This document shows positions 47,653-54,982 of a stretch of DNA of 64,000 nt, piece by piece. Location: positions 42,482 to 106,481 of the IMG/VR virus record IMGVR_UViG_3300047509_000156; one strand, written 5' to 3'. The translations under genes and the position numbers were made by a program. Below the pieces are notes generated by a model that did not search any database, was not told where the DNA came from, and was given only the letters and a program-made list of their open reading frames with translations. The stretch comes from a virus. The first letter of the stretch is position 1. Each line of letters begins with the position of its first letter.

Positions 47653-48141
47653 ATGGGAGACCGTAGCCGCTTCCGACTGTTCGCTCAACTGATCGCCGAG
47701 AGGTTCCCTGACCGCAAGGCGCGAATCGCCGACGTGGCCTGTGGCAAGGGGCAACTGCACAGTGAGTTGCACCTCCTGGGTTATCGCAACGTCGTCTCCT
47801 GGGACAAGCGGAAGAGGAACCTGCGGCGACTTTCAGTGGGATTCCGCTACGAGTGGTTCGACTACCGAAACGCTCCCAGGGGTTACGATCTGGTGGTTGG
47901 GATGCACCCCGACGAGGGCACGGACCACATAATCCTGTACGCCGCCAAGCACAAGGTTCCTTTCCTCGTCTGCCCCTGCTGTGTGCTTCCAAGTGCTGCG
48001 GAGTACGGCGGGCAGCGTGCCTGCTACACGGACTGGATGCGTCATCTCGTCGGTTTGGCACGTTCCCGAAGGATGACGACCGACACCGTATCTTTGCCGA
48101 TGGATGGACGAAAACAGGTAATCGTGGGAGGCTGTCGATGA
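47653..48141 (+). CDS. SAM-dependent methyltransferase-like protein
   Basis: 162 aa. RKARIADVACGKGQLHSELH, then YRNVVSWDKRKR, is a Rossmann SAM-binding motif. YDLVVGMHPDEGTDHIILYA forms the later strand and FLVCPCCVLP the end. Target unknown. It could modify a nucleobase or protein. Shorter than typical DNA methyltransferases. Confidence 0.7.
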   Translation: MGDRSRFRLFAQLIAERFPDRKARIADVACGKGQLHSELHLLGYRNVVSWDKRKRNLRRLSVGFRYEWFDYRNAPRGYDLVVGMHPDEGTDHIILYAAKHKVPFLVCPCCVLPSAAEYGGQRACYTDWMRHLVGLARSRRMTTDTVSLPMDGRKQVIVGGCR

Positions 48142-48473
48142 GCGTCATGAACCTGCGCTGGCGTTCCGATTCCAAGGTGGAACTGACCCTGTGCTGGCCG
48201 GACGGTCGCAGTTTCGTTACCGTTGCCACGAGAAACGGTGATCACATTGACATCGACACGCCTTATTTCCCCGACAAAGGCGACATCGATTCAGTCGAGG
48301 CGATACGCGACGTGACGCAGTGGTTGGCGCTGGGAGCCTGCTGTGCCCAGATGCTTGTCGGGTTCGACCACGCCACACTGGAAGATCTCGTCGCCGGCAG
48401 GAAGATGCTCCAGATTCCCAACCCGATCATCTCCATCACAATCGGGGTGGTGGACGCTGTGGAGGATAAGTAA
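48138..48473 (+). CDS. Hypothetical protein
   Basis: 111 aa from an ATG overlapping the methyltransferase stop. Beta-rich with a Cys pair (GACCAQM). No family recognised. Confidence 0.6.
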   Translation: MSVMNLRWRSDSKVELTLCWPDGRSFVTVATRNGDHIDIDTPYFPDKGDIDSVEAIRDVTQWLALGACCAQMLVGFDHATLEDLVAGRKMLQIPNPIISITIGVVDAVEDK

Positions 48474-48973
48474 TGTCAGAACGATTCATGACGCCCGAGA
48501 ACGGGCTTTGCTCCTTTTTGCCGAAACGAAACGATTTGAGGTATTTAAGAGTAAAAAAGGAGCAAAGCCCCGAGAACGCCGACGCCTTCGTGGATTTTCC
48601 GCCCGCCCGCAAGGAATGCCCGAATCATCTTCCCGATGGGAGGCTTTGTGCCCGCTGCCACGGTTTCGGCGGCTGGAACCTGGAATTGAACGCCTACCCG
48701 AAAACGAAGGAGCAAGAAGATGCGATCCGCGACAACCTTCGCAGGTGTCCGGTGACGAACCTGCCCGGTCCCGACATGACGAACGCCGAGTTCCGGCATC
48801 ACTATGTCCACTTCCGCGCCAGTTGCTCCAACTGCAACGGCTGGGGTTGGGTCAAGAAGGAACAGGGCGATCATGTCCACGAGTGGGTGGAGAGCCGCAA
48901 TGTGGGGAAATGCCTGAACGAGTACACCTGTAAGACGTGCGGTGAAAGGCAGACGGTGGATTCGTCGGACTAG
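48473..48973 (+). CDS. Zinc-binding protein with in-frame mobile insertion
   Basis: 166 aa. CARCHGFGGW and CSNCNGWGWV are paired CxxCxGxG-like zinc motifs; TCKTCGER ends the protein. Residues about 8-32 come from a 75-bp inserted element (48494-48578), kept in frame. Confidence 0.7.
   Translation: MSERFMTPENGLCSFLPKRNDLRYLRVKKEQSPENADAFVDFPPARKECPNHLPDGRLCARCHGFGGWNLELNAYPKTKEQEDAIRDNLRRCPVTNLPGPDMTNAEFRHHYVHFRASCSNCNGWGWVKKEQGDHVHEWVESRNVGKCLNEYTCKTCGERQTVDSSD
48494..48578 (+). mobile_element. MITE-like palindromic insertion with target-site duplication
   Basis: CCCGAGAACG occurs at 48494-48503 and again at 48569-48578. Between them, GGGCTTTGCTCCTTTTT and its exact 17-nt complement flank an A/T-rich centre. 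This is the structure of a miniature inverted-repeat element with a duplicated target. Net gain is 75 bp, which preserves the frame. Confidence 0.8.
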
Positions 48974-49356
48974 CGGATGGTATTGCGCCCGGCCTGCTGG
49001 TCGGGTGTGGATTGAAACGCCTGAAGCGCCATGATCTCCTGTTGCTTCCTCTCGATCTCCCTGGCCTTCTCCTCGCTCTTGCGGAGTTCCGCTGCCTCGA
49101 TGGCGGCGGCCAGGTCATCGGCACAGTGCCCGATCAGTGCCTTGGCCTGGTCGATCGACAGGGTGATCTCTTCGTGGGTCGCCGTGGGTGTCGGTCCGGA
49201 GTGGTGCATAAGAGGAGGAAGGGGCCGGCGGATCTTGATGGACGTACCGGAGGCGAGGATCAAGATGGCGTCGGGAGGGAGGGCTTTCTTGGCCATGTGG
49301 GACAACCTTACGGGTGGGGGCGGAATCGGCTCTGGGAGGCGGTAAACGTGGTTCAT
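48970..49356 (-). CDS. Hypothetical protein with coiled coil
   Basis: 128 aa. Starts at ATG 49356 overlapping the next stop. An N-terminal Pro-rich part, then a long coiled coil (AAELRKSEEKAREIERKQQE). Its 3' end overlaps a CRISPR-repeat-like element on the other strand. Confidence 0.6.
   Translation of the reverse strand: MNHVYRLPEPIPPPPVRLSHMAKKALPPDAILILASGTSIKIRRPLPPLMHHSGPTPTATHEEITLSIDQAKALIGHCADDLAAAIEAAELRKSEEKAREIERKQQEIMALQAFQSTPDQQAGRNTIR
48985..49018 (+). repeat. CRISPR-repeat-like solitary element
   Basis: CCCGGCC, TGCT loop, GGTCGGG (7 bp with one G-U), then TGTGGATTGAAAC (ends 49018). Antisense to the end of 48970-49356. Confidence 0.65.
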
Positions 49357-49553
49357 TCCTTCGGCTTCATGATGTCGGCGTACATGGACTTGGCGTCCTC
49401 GTTGAGGGAGTCGGCCAGTGACTTACCGCCCTCGGCGCGACGCTGCTCGGAGTATCCAATTGCAACTGCTTGTGCTTCTGGTTTTCCCGCCCGGCGTTCC
49501 GTGGCGATGTTCTCGGATCGTGCTTCGTCCGAAGGGGAATGGTTAAGCGGCAT
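49353..49553 (-). CDS. Small conserved phage protein
   Basis: 66 aa from an ATG at 49553. MPLNHSPSDEARSENIATER with GKPEAQAVAIGYSEQRR is a motif common in phage genomes (S-x-A-R-S-E-N-I, then KPxxQAVAIAYS). Function unknown. Overlaps the groES stop. Confidence 0.7.
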   Translation of the reverse strand: MPLNHSPSDEARSENIATERRAGKPEAQAVAIGYSEQRRAEGGKSLADSLNEDAKSMYADIMKPKE

Positions 49554-49902
49554 GGCTGGCTCCCTCTTTCTCTGGGGCGACGACGGCGAGCAGGTGGCTC
49601 TCCGGCATGATAACCAATGTTTTGCCGTTATGCTCAACCTCGGAGCCCTGGTAGCGCGGGTAAAGGACGGTGTCGCCGACCTTAACCGTCAGAGGGTAGC
49701 GGCCTTCCGTCGCGTATCGCGTCTGGGTCTTGGCGGAGAGCATCTCGGGCACTACGAGTCCTGGCCCAACAGCAACCACGGTGCCGCGCTGCGGCTTATC
49801 CTTGGCCGTATCAGGGATGTACAGACCGCTCTTGGTCCGGTCGGGTGCCTCCAGAGGATCGATGACAACGCGGTCGTTCAGAGGAGAGATCGGGTAACTC
49901 AT
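49543..49902 (-). CDS. groES: GroES-like co-chaperonin
   Basis: 119 aa. ISPLNDRVVIDPLEAPDRTK, SGLYIPDTAK, RGTVVAVGPG, VGDTVLYPRYQGSEVE and a final LVIMPESHLLAVV cover the whole Cpn10 fold including the mobile loop. It should cap GroEL and help fold the capsid or other phage proteins, like T4 gp31. The usual long insertion after GPG is slightly extended. Confidence 0.93.
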   Translation of the reverse strand: MSYPISPLNDRVVIDPLEAPDRTKSGLYIPDTAKDKPQRGTVVAVGPGLVVPEMLSAKTQTRYATEGRYPLTVKVGDTVLYPRYQGSEVEHNGKTLVIMPESHLLAVVAPEKEGASHAA

Positions 49903-49923
49903 GGAATTACTCCTGGTTTCGTG

Positions 49924-49952
49924 GTCACAGGTTACTACGAGTAGCGTATATG
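49924..49952 (+). promoter_or_regulatory. Phage promoter family member
   Basis: GTCACA, 17 bp, TATATG, then TCGTCGCCCG. Serves 49985-50370. Confidence 0.85.
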
Positions 49953-49984
49953 ACTCGTCGCCCGTCAGCAACACGGAGAGAAAG

Positions 49985-50370
49985 ATGAATCACATTGAAG
50001 CCTTGCGGAATCTCCAGCAGGAGACTGGGCACCCCGGTCACGAACTGGGTACGTTCCTGCTCCAGAACAGCAACTCGCTGCCTTACCTCGCGGAGCAGTT
50101 GAAGTTTCAATCCCCTCCTTCGCGGGGCACTTCTGCGGACTCAAGGAGAAGAACGATCTGGACGCACACCGCTGGCGCGATTACGAATTGGTGGAAGTCG
50201 GATGGATTAACGGCGTGAATCCGAAGACGGCCCGCTCGCTTGTTGAGGCCGGCGTTCTGGTCGAGGACATGCCTTTCGATATGGACGCGAACACCAACTC
50301 CCATGTTCGCCTACCACGGCTGGAAGAGGTGTATCCGAGAATCGGCAAGCCGCTGATCGATGTTCTTTGA
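49985..50370 (+). CDS. Frame-interrupted phage gene
   Basis: ATG at 49985 begins a coherent frame (MNHIEALRNLQQETGH, then NSLPYLAEQLKF). After about 50104 a different frame continues naturally (CGLKEKNDLDAHRWRDYELV, then KTARSLVEAGVLV) to 50370. The join coincides with a CRISPR-repeat-like element (50104-50130). Either a one-base error, or an insertion that broke the gene. Function unknown. Confidence 0.55.
50104..50130 (-). repeat. CRISPR-repeat-like solitary element
   Basis: GTTTCAATCC at 50104-50113, with CCCC tccttcgc GGGG, then CAC on plus. On minus it reads GTGCCCC, loop, GGGGATTGAAAC. Lies exactly at the frame switch in 49985-50370. Confidence 0.6.
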
Positions 50371-50700
50371 CTACGGCAGACGAATCTGCCCGCCCAGTAA
50401 TCGCCTCAAGGCGTGAATAATCTCTGCCCGCCGGGAACGCCGGTTCTCGGCAGCCCTGGCGTCCACCCGCGATAAGAAAGCGAGGCTTATACTTCTGAAC
50501 GTGCATCCCAGCAGTCCCTCATTCTCCTCGCTGTCGAGGTCCACGACGGACAGCGGCGGCCGGTCGAGGTGGGACGCGACGGCAGCGAGGACGACGGCCT
50601 TGCGGGTTCTTCCCAGCCGGGCCGCTTCCCGATCAAGGCCGGCGACGATCCAGGAGGGGATCTCGACATAGAGCATCTTCAGGCAGGCTTCGCGTTGCAT
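50371..50700 (-). CDS. RHH-like small protein
   Basis: 109 aa from an ATG at 50700; an ATG at 50676 is another option. YVEIPSWIVAGLDREAARLG, RTRKAVVLAAVASHL looks like a ribbon-helix-helix-type DNA-binding start. The C-terminus is Arg-rich. Possible regulator. Confidence 0.55.
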   Translation of the reverse strand: MQREACLKMLYVEIPSWIVAGLDREAARLGRTRKAVVLAAVASHLDRPPLSVVDLDSEENEGLLGCTFRSISLAFLSRVDARAAENRRSRRAEIIHALRRLLGGQIRLP

Positions 50701-50747
50701 GAGTCCAGCATATACAAAGCGCCCGAACCCAAGAAGGAGAAATACCA

Positions 50748-50825
50748 ATGACAGCGACTCAGAAGATCCAGCGATTTCGCTCAAGATTGCCCTCAAAGAA
50801 GCCAAATAGCCATGACCATTACTGA
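50748..50825 (+). CDS. Very short ORF with good ribosome binding site
   Basis: 25 aa from an ATG behind AAGAAGGAGAAATACC. Basic (KIQRFRSRLPSKKP). It overlaps the start of 50812-51189 and may couple its translation. Confidence 0.45.
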   Translation: MTATQKIQRFRSRLPSKKPNSHDHY

Positions 50826-51189
50826 CCTGGAAAACCTGCTCGCCCTGGTCCTAGCGGACGGACCCGGCGCCGACGTGCAATTGATCGCTGCCGACGCGGC
50901 AGAGGACGCCGACCGTCCCTTCCTGGCTGAATGTCTGCGCTGGATGCACGCCGGCAAGAAGTGGCCAGATCATGGTGAACATTTGCCAGATGGAGCAACG
51001 TGGAGGTGGTATGAAAGCAGCGATCACCCCGAATCGTCGCGTCTCCCACAATGCGAGGGAGAGTTTGTTAAGTTCTGGCGTTCTTGGAAATGGCATGATT
51101 CGGTTGCTACTGCTATCCGTACCTTGTGGAGCGATTGGGAGACTGCCCGCAGGAGCGGATGGCAGCCGGAAAACCTGTCACAACCCTGA
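50812..51189 (+). CDS. TIGR02996-like short protein
   Basis: 125 aa. DVQLIAADAAEDADRPFLAE with LRWMHAGKKWP has a TIGR02996-like helix pair but lacks the full LALADW core. The C-terminus is Trp-rich. Weak family match. Confidence 0.55.
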   Translation: MTITDLENLLALVLADGPGADVQLIAADAAEDADRPFLAECLRWMHAGKKWPDHGEHLPDGATWRWYESSDHPESSRLPQCEGEFVKFWRSWKWHDSVATAIRTLWSDWETARRSGWQPENLSQP

Positions 51190-51205
51190 CCTTACGACGT
51201 ATCTC
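51177..51205 (+). promoter_or_regulatory. Phage promoter family member
   Basis: GTCACA, 17 bp, TATCTC, then TATCGCCCC. Overlaps the end of 50812-51189 and serves 51245-51544. Confidence 0.8.
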
Positions 51206-51244
51206 TAATATCGCCCCTAACCCGCCAAGAGGAGGGATGAGACG

Positions 51245-51544
51245 ATGACACCCACAGTTACGCGACAGACGATCCTGATTCGGCCGGTCGGCGGTAGTGA
51301 CGACACCGGCACCTGGGACGAGTTCCCGCTGGACGACCAGGCCGAGGCTCGCGTGTTGGATCGCTGGCCGGATGCCGAGATCCGGGGACAGGTCGCCATC
51401 AGCCGCGCGACCTACAAACAGGCTCCTTCGGTGATCGGTGCAGACCTGACACCGATCTGCCGCCAGCAGGTGGAGGGAGAGATCCGGTCGCGCATGAGTC
51501 AGCATCCGGTACAGGTCGCGTCGATCCGTAGCTACTACGTCTGA
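51245..51544 (+). CDS. Hypothetical protein
   Basis: 99 aa, beta-rich start (TRQTILIRPVGGSDD) and helical end. GAGGAGGGATGAGACG precedes the ATG. No family recognised. Confidence 0.65.
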   Translation: MTPTVTRQTILIRPVGGSDDTGTWDEFPLDDQAEARVLDRWPDAEIRGQVAISRATYKQAPSVIGADLTPICRQQVEGEIRSRMSQHPVQVASIRSYYV

Positions 51545-51608
51545 CCCCCACCCCCTCCGGCCAGCGGCACCGGCGGGGATAACGAGGCCGCTGAGGGAGG
51601 GGTGGGAG

Positions 51609-51848
51609 ATGGAAAAGTCAACGCAGTGTATGCACGGCCGTGCATATTGGTCACAGGGAGGGTGCGTAGTTCGCTCAATGCACTCTGAATCGAAAAGCGT
51701 GTACGAGTTCACCTTCGCTTCGGAAGCGGAGGCTCAACAGGCTGTCGAATCCAGGGGCCCCTATTCGACCTGGGGTGCATCGGCATTCACTGATGCACAC
51801 GACGGAGGCAGGGGGCCGCGTCCGCTTCGCGTCGAAAAGGTCAGCTAA
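51609..51848 (+). CDS. Hypothetical protein
   Basis: 79 aa. Short Cys/His start and a SVYEFTFASEAEAQQAVES strand-helix unit. GAGGGGTGGGAG precedes the ATG. No family recognised. Confidence 0.6.
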   Translation: MEKSTQCMHGRAYWSQGGCVVRSMHSESKSVYEFTFASEAEAQQAVESRGPYSTWGASAFTDAHDGGRGPRPLRVEKVS

Positions 51849-51895
51849 CCCCGCCCCTCGCCCCCGTGCGGCCTGGCCGCTGAGGAGGATCACCC

Positions 51896-52093
51896 GTGAA
51901 ACTCACCATGCGACTCTTGGAGGCGATCATCGAAATGGCGACTTGTGTCGAGGCCGGTAGCGTCGATGACTACCGTGGTGGTTCGGAGTCCGTGGCTGAC
52001 CGCAAGGCATACGAGGACGCAATCGACGCCGGTCTGTGGGCACGGCAGGAGAAGCGTCGGCGCGGGCAGCGAAGGATGGAGGCTCACCGATGA
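51896..52093 (+). CDS. Hypothetical protein
   Basis: 65 aa from a GTG at 51896 behind GAGGAGGATCACCC. Helical with a basic tail (RQEKRRRGQRRM). Coupled to the next gene by ATGA. Confidence 0.6.
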   Translation: MKLTMRLLEAIIEMATCVEAGSVDDYRGGSESVADRKAYEDAIDAGLWARQEKRRRGQRRMEAHR

Positions 52094-52350
52094 AGGAACT
52101 CAGTCTCAGACAGGCCCAGCGCTGCGAGGAAGCCCGCGAGCCGGTATGCAAGTGCCGGTGCGGTGGGAGACTGCACGGCGCCAAGAGGAACGGCGGCAGC
52201 GCGTCCTTCTTTGGCGAACTGCCCGAGGACGACCCGCACCATGTTGACACGCCCGCGCAAAAGCGCGAGAAGCGTAATGCGAAGAAGCGAGCGGAGACGG
52301 AAGCGCGATTTGAGGCGCGCATGAAGTACCTGGGAGGACTGACCAGTTAA
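52090..52350 (+). CDS. Zinc-binding protein with basic tail
   Basis: 86 aa. VCKCRCGGRLHG gives a short Cys/His site. The tail KREKRNAKKRAETEARFEAR is a charged helix. Possibly RNA binding. Confidence 0.6.
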   Translation: MKELSLRQAQRCEEAREPVCKCRCGGRLHGAKRNGGSASFFGELPEDDPHHVDTPAQKREKRNAKKRAETEARFEARMKYLGGLTS

Positions 52351-52405
52351 GGAGCTGCTTGACCTTGCCTCGTGGATCTCCCGCCACCCGCGATTCAGGA
52401 GCCTC

Positions 52406-52636
52406 TTGCGGTTCCTGCCGGGTGGGGGATTTGTGCGGATCACCGCCGGCCGTAATTGGCTGGACGTGGCAGATGCGGCCGGGGTGTTGCGGAGTGTGCT
52501 GATAAGCCGTACAGCCCGATCGCGCATCGCCCGCCTCTTCGAGAGCGAAGACTTGGGACCATCAACCCTCGCCGCCGCCACCCACGCCCTTCGCCAGCGT
52601 GCGGCACAGCTGCGACGTAGGTATCCCGAGGGGTAA
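52406..52636 (+). CDS. Hypothetical protein, start uncertain
   Basis: About 76 aa from a TTG at 52406. The frame is open back to 52351 (KELLDLASWISRHPRFRSLL), so a non-standard upstream start is possible. Basic helical C-terminus. Ends just before the promoter at 52643. Confidence 0.45.
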   Translation: MRFLPGGGFVRITAGRNWLDVADAAGVLRSVLISRTARSRIARLFESEDLGPSTLAAATHALRQRAAQLRRRYPEG

Positions 52637-52642
52637 TTTTCT

Positions 52643-52671
52643 GTCACAACGGCAGCGTTCGACCGTATATC
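52643..52671 (+). promoter_or_regulatory. Phage promoter family member
   Basis: GTCACA, 17 bp, TATATC, then TCGTCGCCC. First of the serial one-gene cassettes. Confidence 0.85.
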
Positions 52672-52705
52672 TGATCGTCGCCCTACCCGCCAAGGAGATA
52701 GAACA

Positions 52706-52933
52706 GTGGAGAATCACAGCAAATTCCTCGCCCGTGCCCTGTACTGGAGCGAGGGAAACAAGGAATTCCGCCGGCAGAATCAGTTCTGGGACTGGCGCCT
52801 TTCCGCCTGCCCGTATCCTGTCCTCTCGGAAGCCTGGGAGTGCTGGCGTACCGGCTGGCTCGCAGGGATGGAGGAAGCCAGGGGTGAGCGGTATAGCGAT
52901 ACACCGGATGGGGACGGCGACGTTCCTTTTTGA
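52706..52933 (+). CDS. Hypothetical protein, RMF-like helix
   Basis: 75 aa from a GTG at 52706 behind AAGGAGATAGAACA. The segment SEAWECWRTGWLAGMEEAR resembles the RMF/CrpP helix. Otherwise unassigned. Confidence 0.6.
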   Translation: MENHSKFLARALYWSEGNKEFRRQNQFWDWRLSACPYPVLSEAWECWRTGWLAGMEEARGERYSDTPDGDGDVPF

Positions 52934-52936
52934 TCG

Positions 52937-52965
52937 GTCACAATCGCCCGATGGTTGCGTATATA
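52937..52965 (+). promoter_or_regulatory. Phage promoter family member
   Basis: GTCACA, 17 bp, TATATA, then GTTCGCC. Begins 4 nt after the preceding stop. Confidence 0.85.
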
Positions 52966-52999
52966 AGTTGTTCGCCTCAAACAGCCAAGGGAGAGAAAC

Positions 53000-53563
53000 A
53001 TGACGACTGCACAAGAGATTGAAACACTGGCCGCGCAGATGGGGTTGAGCCTAAAGACGGAATTCGTGCCCTTCTCGCGGTCCCGTAACAAGGGCGAGAA
53101 ATCGCCTTCGCTCAACTGGAAGGTGACGCTATGGAAGGGACTGGCTGGGCCGGCTGTCCCGTTGCCTTCAATCGAAGCGCACGCCATCTTGACGACCGAC
53201 TACAGCGCCGGTTGCGCCCACTGTCCGAGTTACGAGCAGGGAAATAATAACGCCCCTCGCGCCGTGGCGGTCGATGCCGAGTGCGAGACCGGGTACGCTC
53301 ATAGCATCATGGGCATGAATACAAGGAAAACCGGCAAGCGGATTGCGCCGTCCTTCGCGGACGTGCTGTATTCGCTGGTGATGGATGCGGGCGTGATCGA
53401 CTACGGCAACTTTGAGGAGTGGGCCAGCGCTTTCGGCTGCGACATCGACAGTCGCACAGCGGAGCATACTTACCGCTCCTGCCTGGAAATCGCGCTCAAA
53501 CTGCGAAACGGCATCGGTGAGGAGGCATTGGCAAAACTCCGCGAAGCGTTCACCGACTACTAA
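53000..53563 (+). CDS. Conserved hypothetical phage protein
   Basis: 187 aa. IETLAAQMGLSLKTEFVPFS at the start, then a Cys-containing loop (CAHCPSYEQG) and a helical C-terminus (GCDIDSRTAEHTYRSCLEIA). The layout is common in environmental phages but has no known function. Its first 13 residues match the truncated ORF at 55998-56057. Confidence 0.7.
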   Translation: MTTAQEIETLAAQMGLSLKTEFVPFSRSRNKGEKSPSLNWKVTLWKGLAGPAVPLPSIEAHAILTTDYSAGCAHCPSYEQGNNNAPRAVAVDAECETGYAHSIMGMNTRKTGKRIAPSFADVLYSLVMDAGVIDYGNFEEWASAFGCDIDSRTAEHTYRSCLEIALKLRNGIGEEALAKLREAFTDY

Positions 53564-53565
53564 CC

Positions 53566-53594
53566 GTCACATTATCGCCCCTCTGTCGTATCTA
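53566..53594 (+). promoter_or_regulatory. Phage promoter family member
   Basis: GTCACA, 17 bp, TATCTA, then CTGTCGCCCC. Confidence 0.8.
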
Positions 53595-53624
53595 CCCTGT
53601 CGCCCCTTCTTTGGAGGAAAAGTC

Positions 53625-53801
53625 ATGTTTGAGGATTTGACAGCGGTAAAAGCCTGGCTGTTGTGGGCCGGACTCGGAAAGCAGATCGACACGCTATCCG
53701 AGGGCCTTTGCTACGAAGATGACGGCGATACTTATCGCCTGATCGGTAAATGCGAAGAGATGCGTGCCGCCCTACTTCCCTTGTGGGAAGGCAAACTGTA
53801 A
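53625..53801 (+). CDS. Small helical protein
   Basis: 58 aa. TTGGAGGAAAAGTC precedes the ATG. Trp-rich helix start (FEDLTAVKAWLLWAGLGKQI) and acidic middle. No family recognised. Confidence 0.6.
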   Translation: MFEDLTAVKAWLLWAGLGKQIDTLSEGLCYEDDGDTYRLIGKCEEMRAALLPLWEGKL

Positions 53802-53834
53802 CCCTATCGCCCCTTCTTAGGAGGTTGTGGAACC

Positions 53835-54047
53835 ATGCCGGAAACGATTGGCCCTGTACTGGTGGAAGCGGAATTGCTGGAGCAACTGGCAGCGAAGTGG
53901 GAAGATACGGCGGCTGAATTTCGCTACGAAATACACGGCACCAACGAGCAGACTCCTAGTTACGGATGGCTGCAAGGAAACGCCAGATCGTACCGTATGT
54001 GCGCCGAAGAACTCCGTGCCCTCATCGCCTCCAAGAAAGGACCGTAA
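53835..54047 (+). CDS. Small hypothetical protein
   Basis: 70 aa. TTAGGAGGTTGTGGAACC precedes the ATG. It shares the TCGCCCCTTCTT leader with 53625-53801 but has no promoter of its own, so it is read through. Helical. Confidence 0.6.
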   Translation: MPETIGPVLVEAELLEQLAAKWEDTAAEFRYEIHGTNEQTPSYGWLQGNARSYRMCAEELRALIASKKGP

Positions 54048-54055
54048 TCTAGGCT

Positions 54056-54084
54056 GTCACAAGGAAAAGATCCGGACGTATATG
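54056..54084 (+). promoter_or_regulatory. Phage promoter family member
   Basis: GTCACA, 17 bp, TATATG, then GTTGCCC. Confidence 0.8.
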
Positions 54085-54117
54085 AGTTGCCCACAACATC
54101 CCGCCAAGGAGAAAACC

Positions 54118-54660
54118 ATGAGCAAGAGAGAACTGCTTTCGATCCGTACCGCACTAATTCAGGACGACAATCCCGATCTGTCCTACCTCGGAAAGTGGGC
54201 CAGTCGGTCCAGGGGACAACACTGGATCGACCGCGACACGGGAACGCTCTACGACCCCGACGGCAACGAGATCGCCACGCACGAAGACGGTGGGGTGTTC
54301 TTGGACCGCAACGCCTTCGAGCTGTTCATCGTGGGCCAGTGGGCCGGTGATGAGAACGTGAAACTGTCCGATGCCATCGAGTACTCTTTCCGCGACTGGA
54401 AGCGCATGGAAGCCTTTAACGACAACGAATGGGAGATGTACGGCGTGGTGTGCCGGGCCAAGTGGAAGGATGAGGCGGGATACGAGCATACGATCGACTC
54501 GCCTGGACTGTGGAGAGTCGAATCGGACAGCGGCAAGGACTACTTCCGCGAGATAGCCGAAGATCAGGTGTCCGAGATCCGCGCCGATCTCGAAGCGTTG
54601 GGATTCTCCGAGGAGGAGGTAGCCGCTGCGATGGACCTGGAAACGATCGAGTCGGAATAA
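54118..54660 (+). CDS. Hypothetical acidic protein
   Basis: 180 aa. AAGGAGAAAACC precedes the ATG. DTGTLYDPDGNEIATHEDGG and a helical C-terminus (ADLEALGFSEEEVAAAMDLE). Acidic and soluble. No family recognised. Confidence 0.65.
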   Translation: MSKRELLSIRTALIQDDNPDLSYLGKWASRSRGQHWIDRDTGTLYDPDGNEIATHEDGGVFLDRNAFELFIVGQWAGDENVKLSDAIEYSFRDWKRMEAFNDNEWEMYGVVCRAKWKDEAGYEHTIDSPGLWRVESDSGKDYFREIAEDQVSEIRADLEALGFSEEEVAAAMDLETIESE

Positions 54661-54663
54661 CCT

Positions 54664-54692
54664 GTCACACCTTCGCCCGTTGTTCGTATCTC
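54664..54692 (+). promoter_or_regulatory. Phage promoter family member
   Basis: GTCACA, 17 bp, TATCTC, then TTCGTCGCCCC. Confidence 0.8.
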
Positions 54693-54720
54693 ATTCGTCG
54701 CCCCAATACGAGGACAGGCC

Positions 54721-54921
54721 ATGATTGCAACCATCAAAGAGGAATGCGCGTGTGCCTGGTGCAATTCGCCGCTCTATGTGGGCGACAGGGCCATATTCGA
54801 TGACGGCAAGGACGGCCTTTATCGCTGGTGCTGTAATCCCAGGTGCCGCGACCGCGCCCGCCGCAAAGCCGGCCTGCCCACACCGATGCCTGCCCCGGCG
54901 CCGGTTGTATGGGACGATTAA
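54721..54921 (+). CDS. Small zinc-ribbon protein
   Basis: 66 aa. CACAWCNSPL and WCCNPRCRD form a zinc site. Pro-rich tail. Family promoters on both sides make it a one-gene unit. Confidence 0.7.
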   Translation: MIATIKEECACAWCNSPLYVGDRAIFDDGKDGLYRWCCNPRCRDRARRKAGLPTPMPAPAPVVWDD

Positions 54922-54923
54922 CT

Positions 54924-54952
54924 GTCACACCTTCGCCCTTCAAGCGTATATC
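54924..54952 (+). promoter_or_regulatory. Phage promoter family member
   Basis: GTCACA, 17 bp, TATATC, then GTGTCGCCC. Confidence 0.85.
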
Positions 54953-54982
54953 CCGGTGTCGCCCGTTCCAGGGAGAAAGCCA

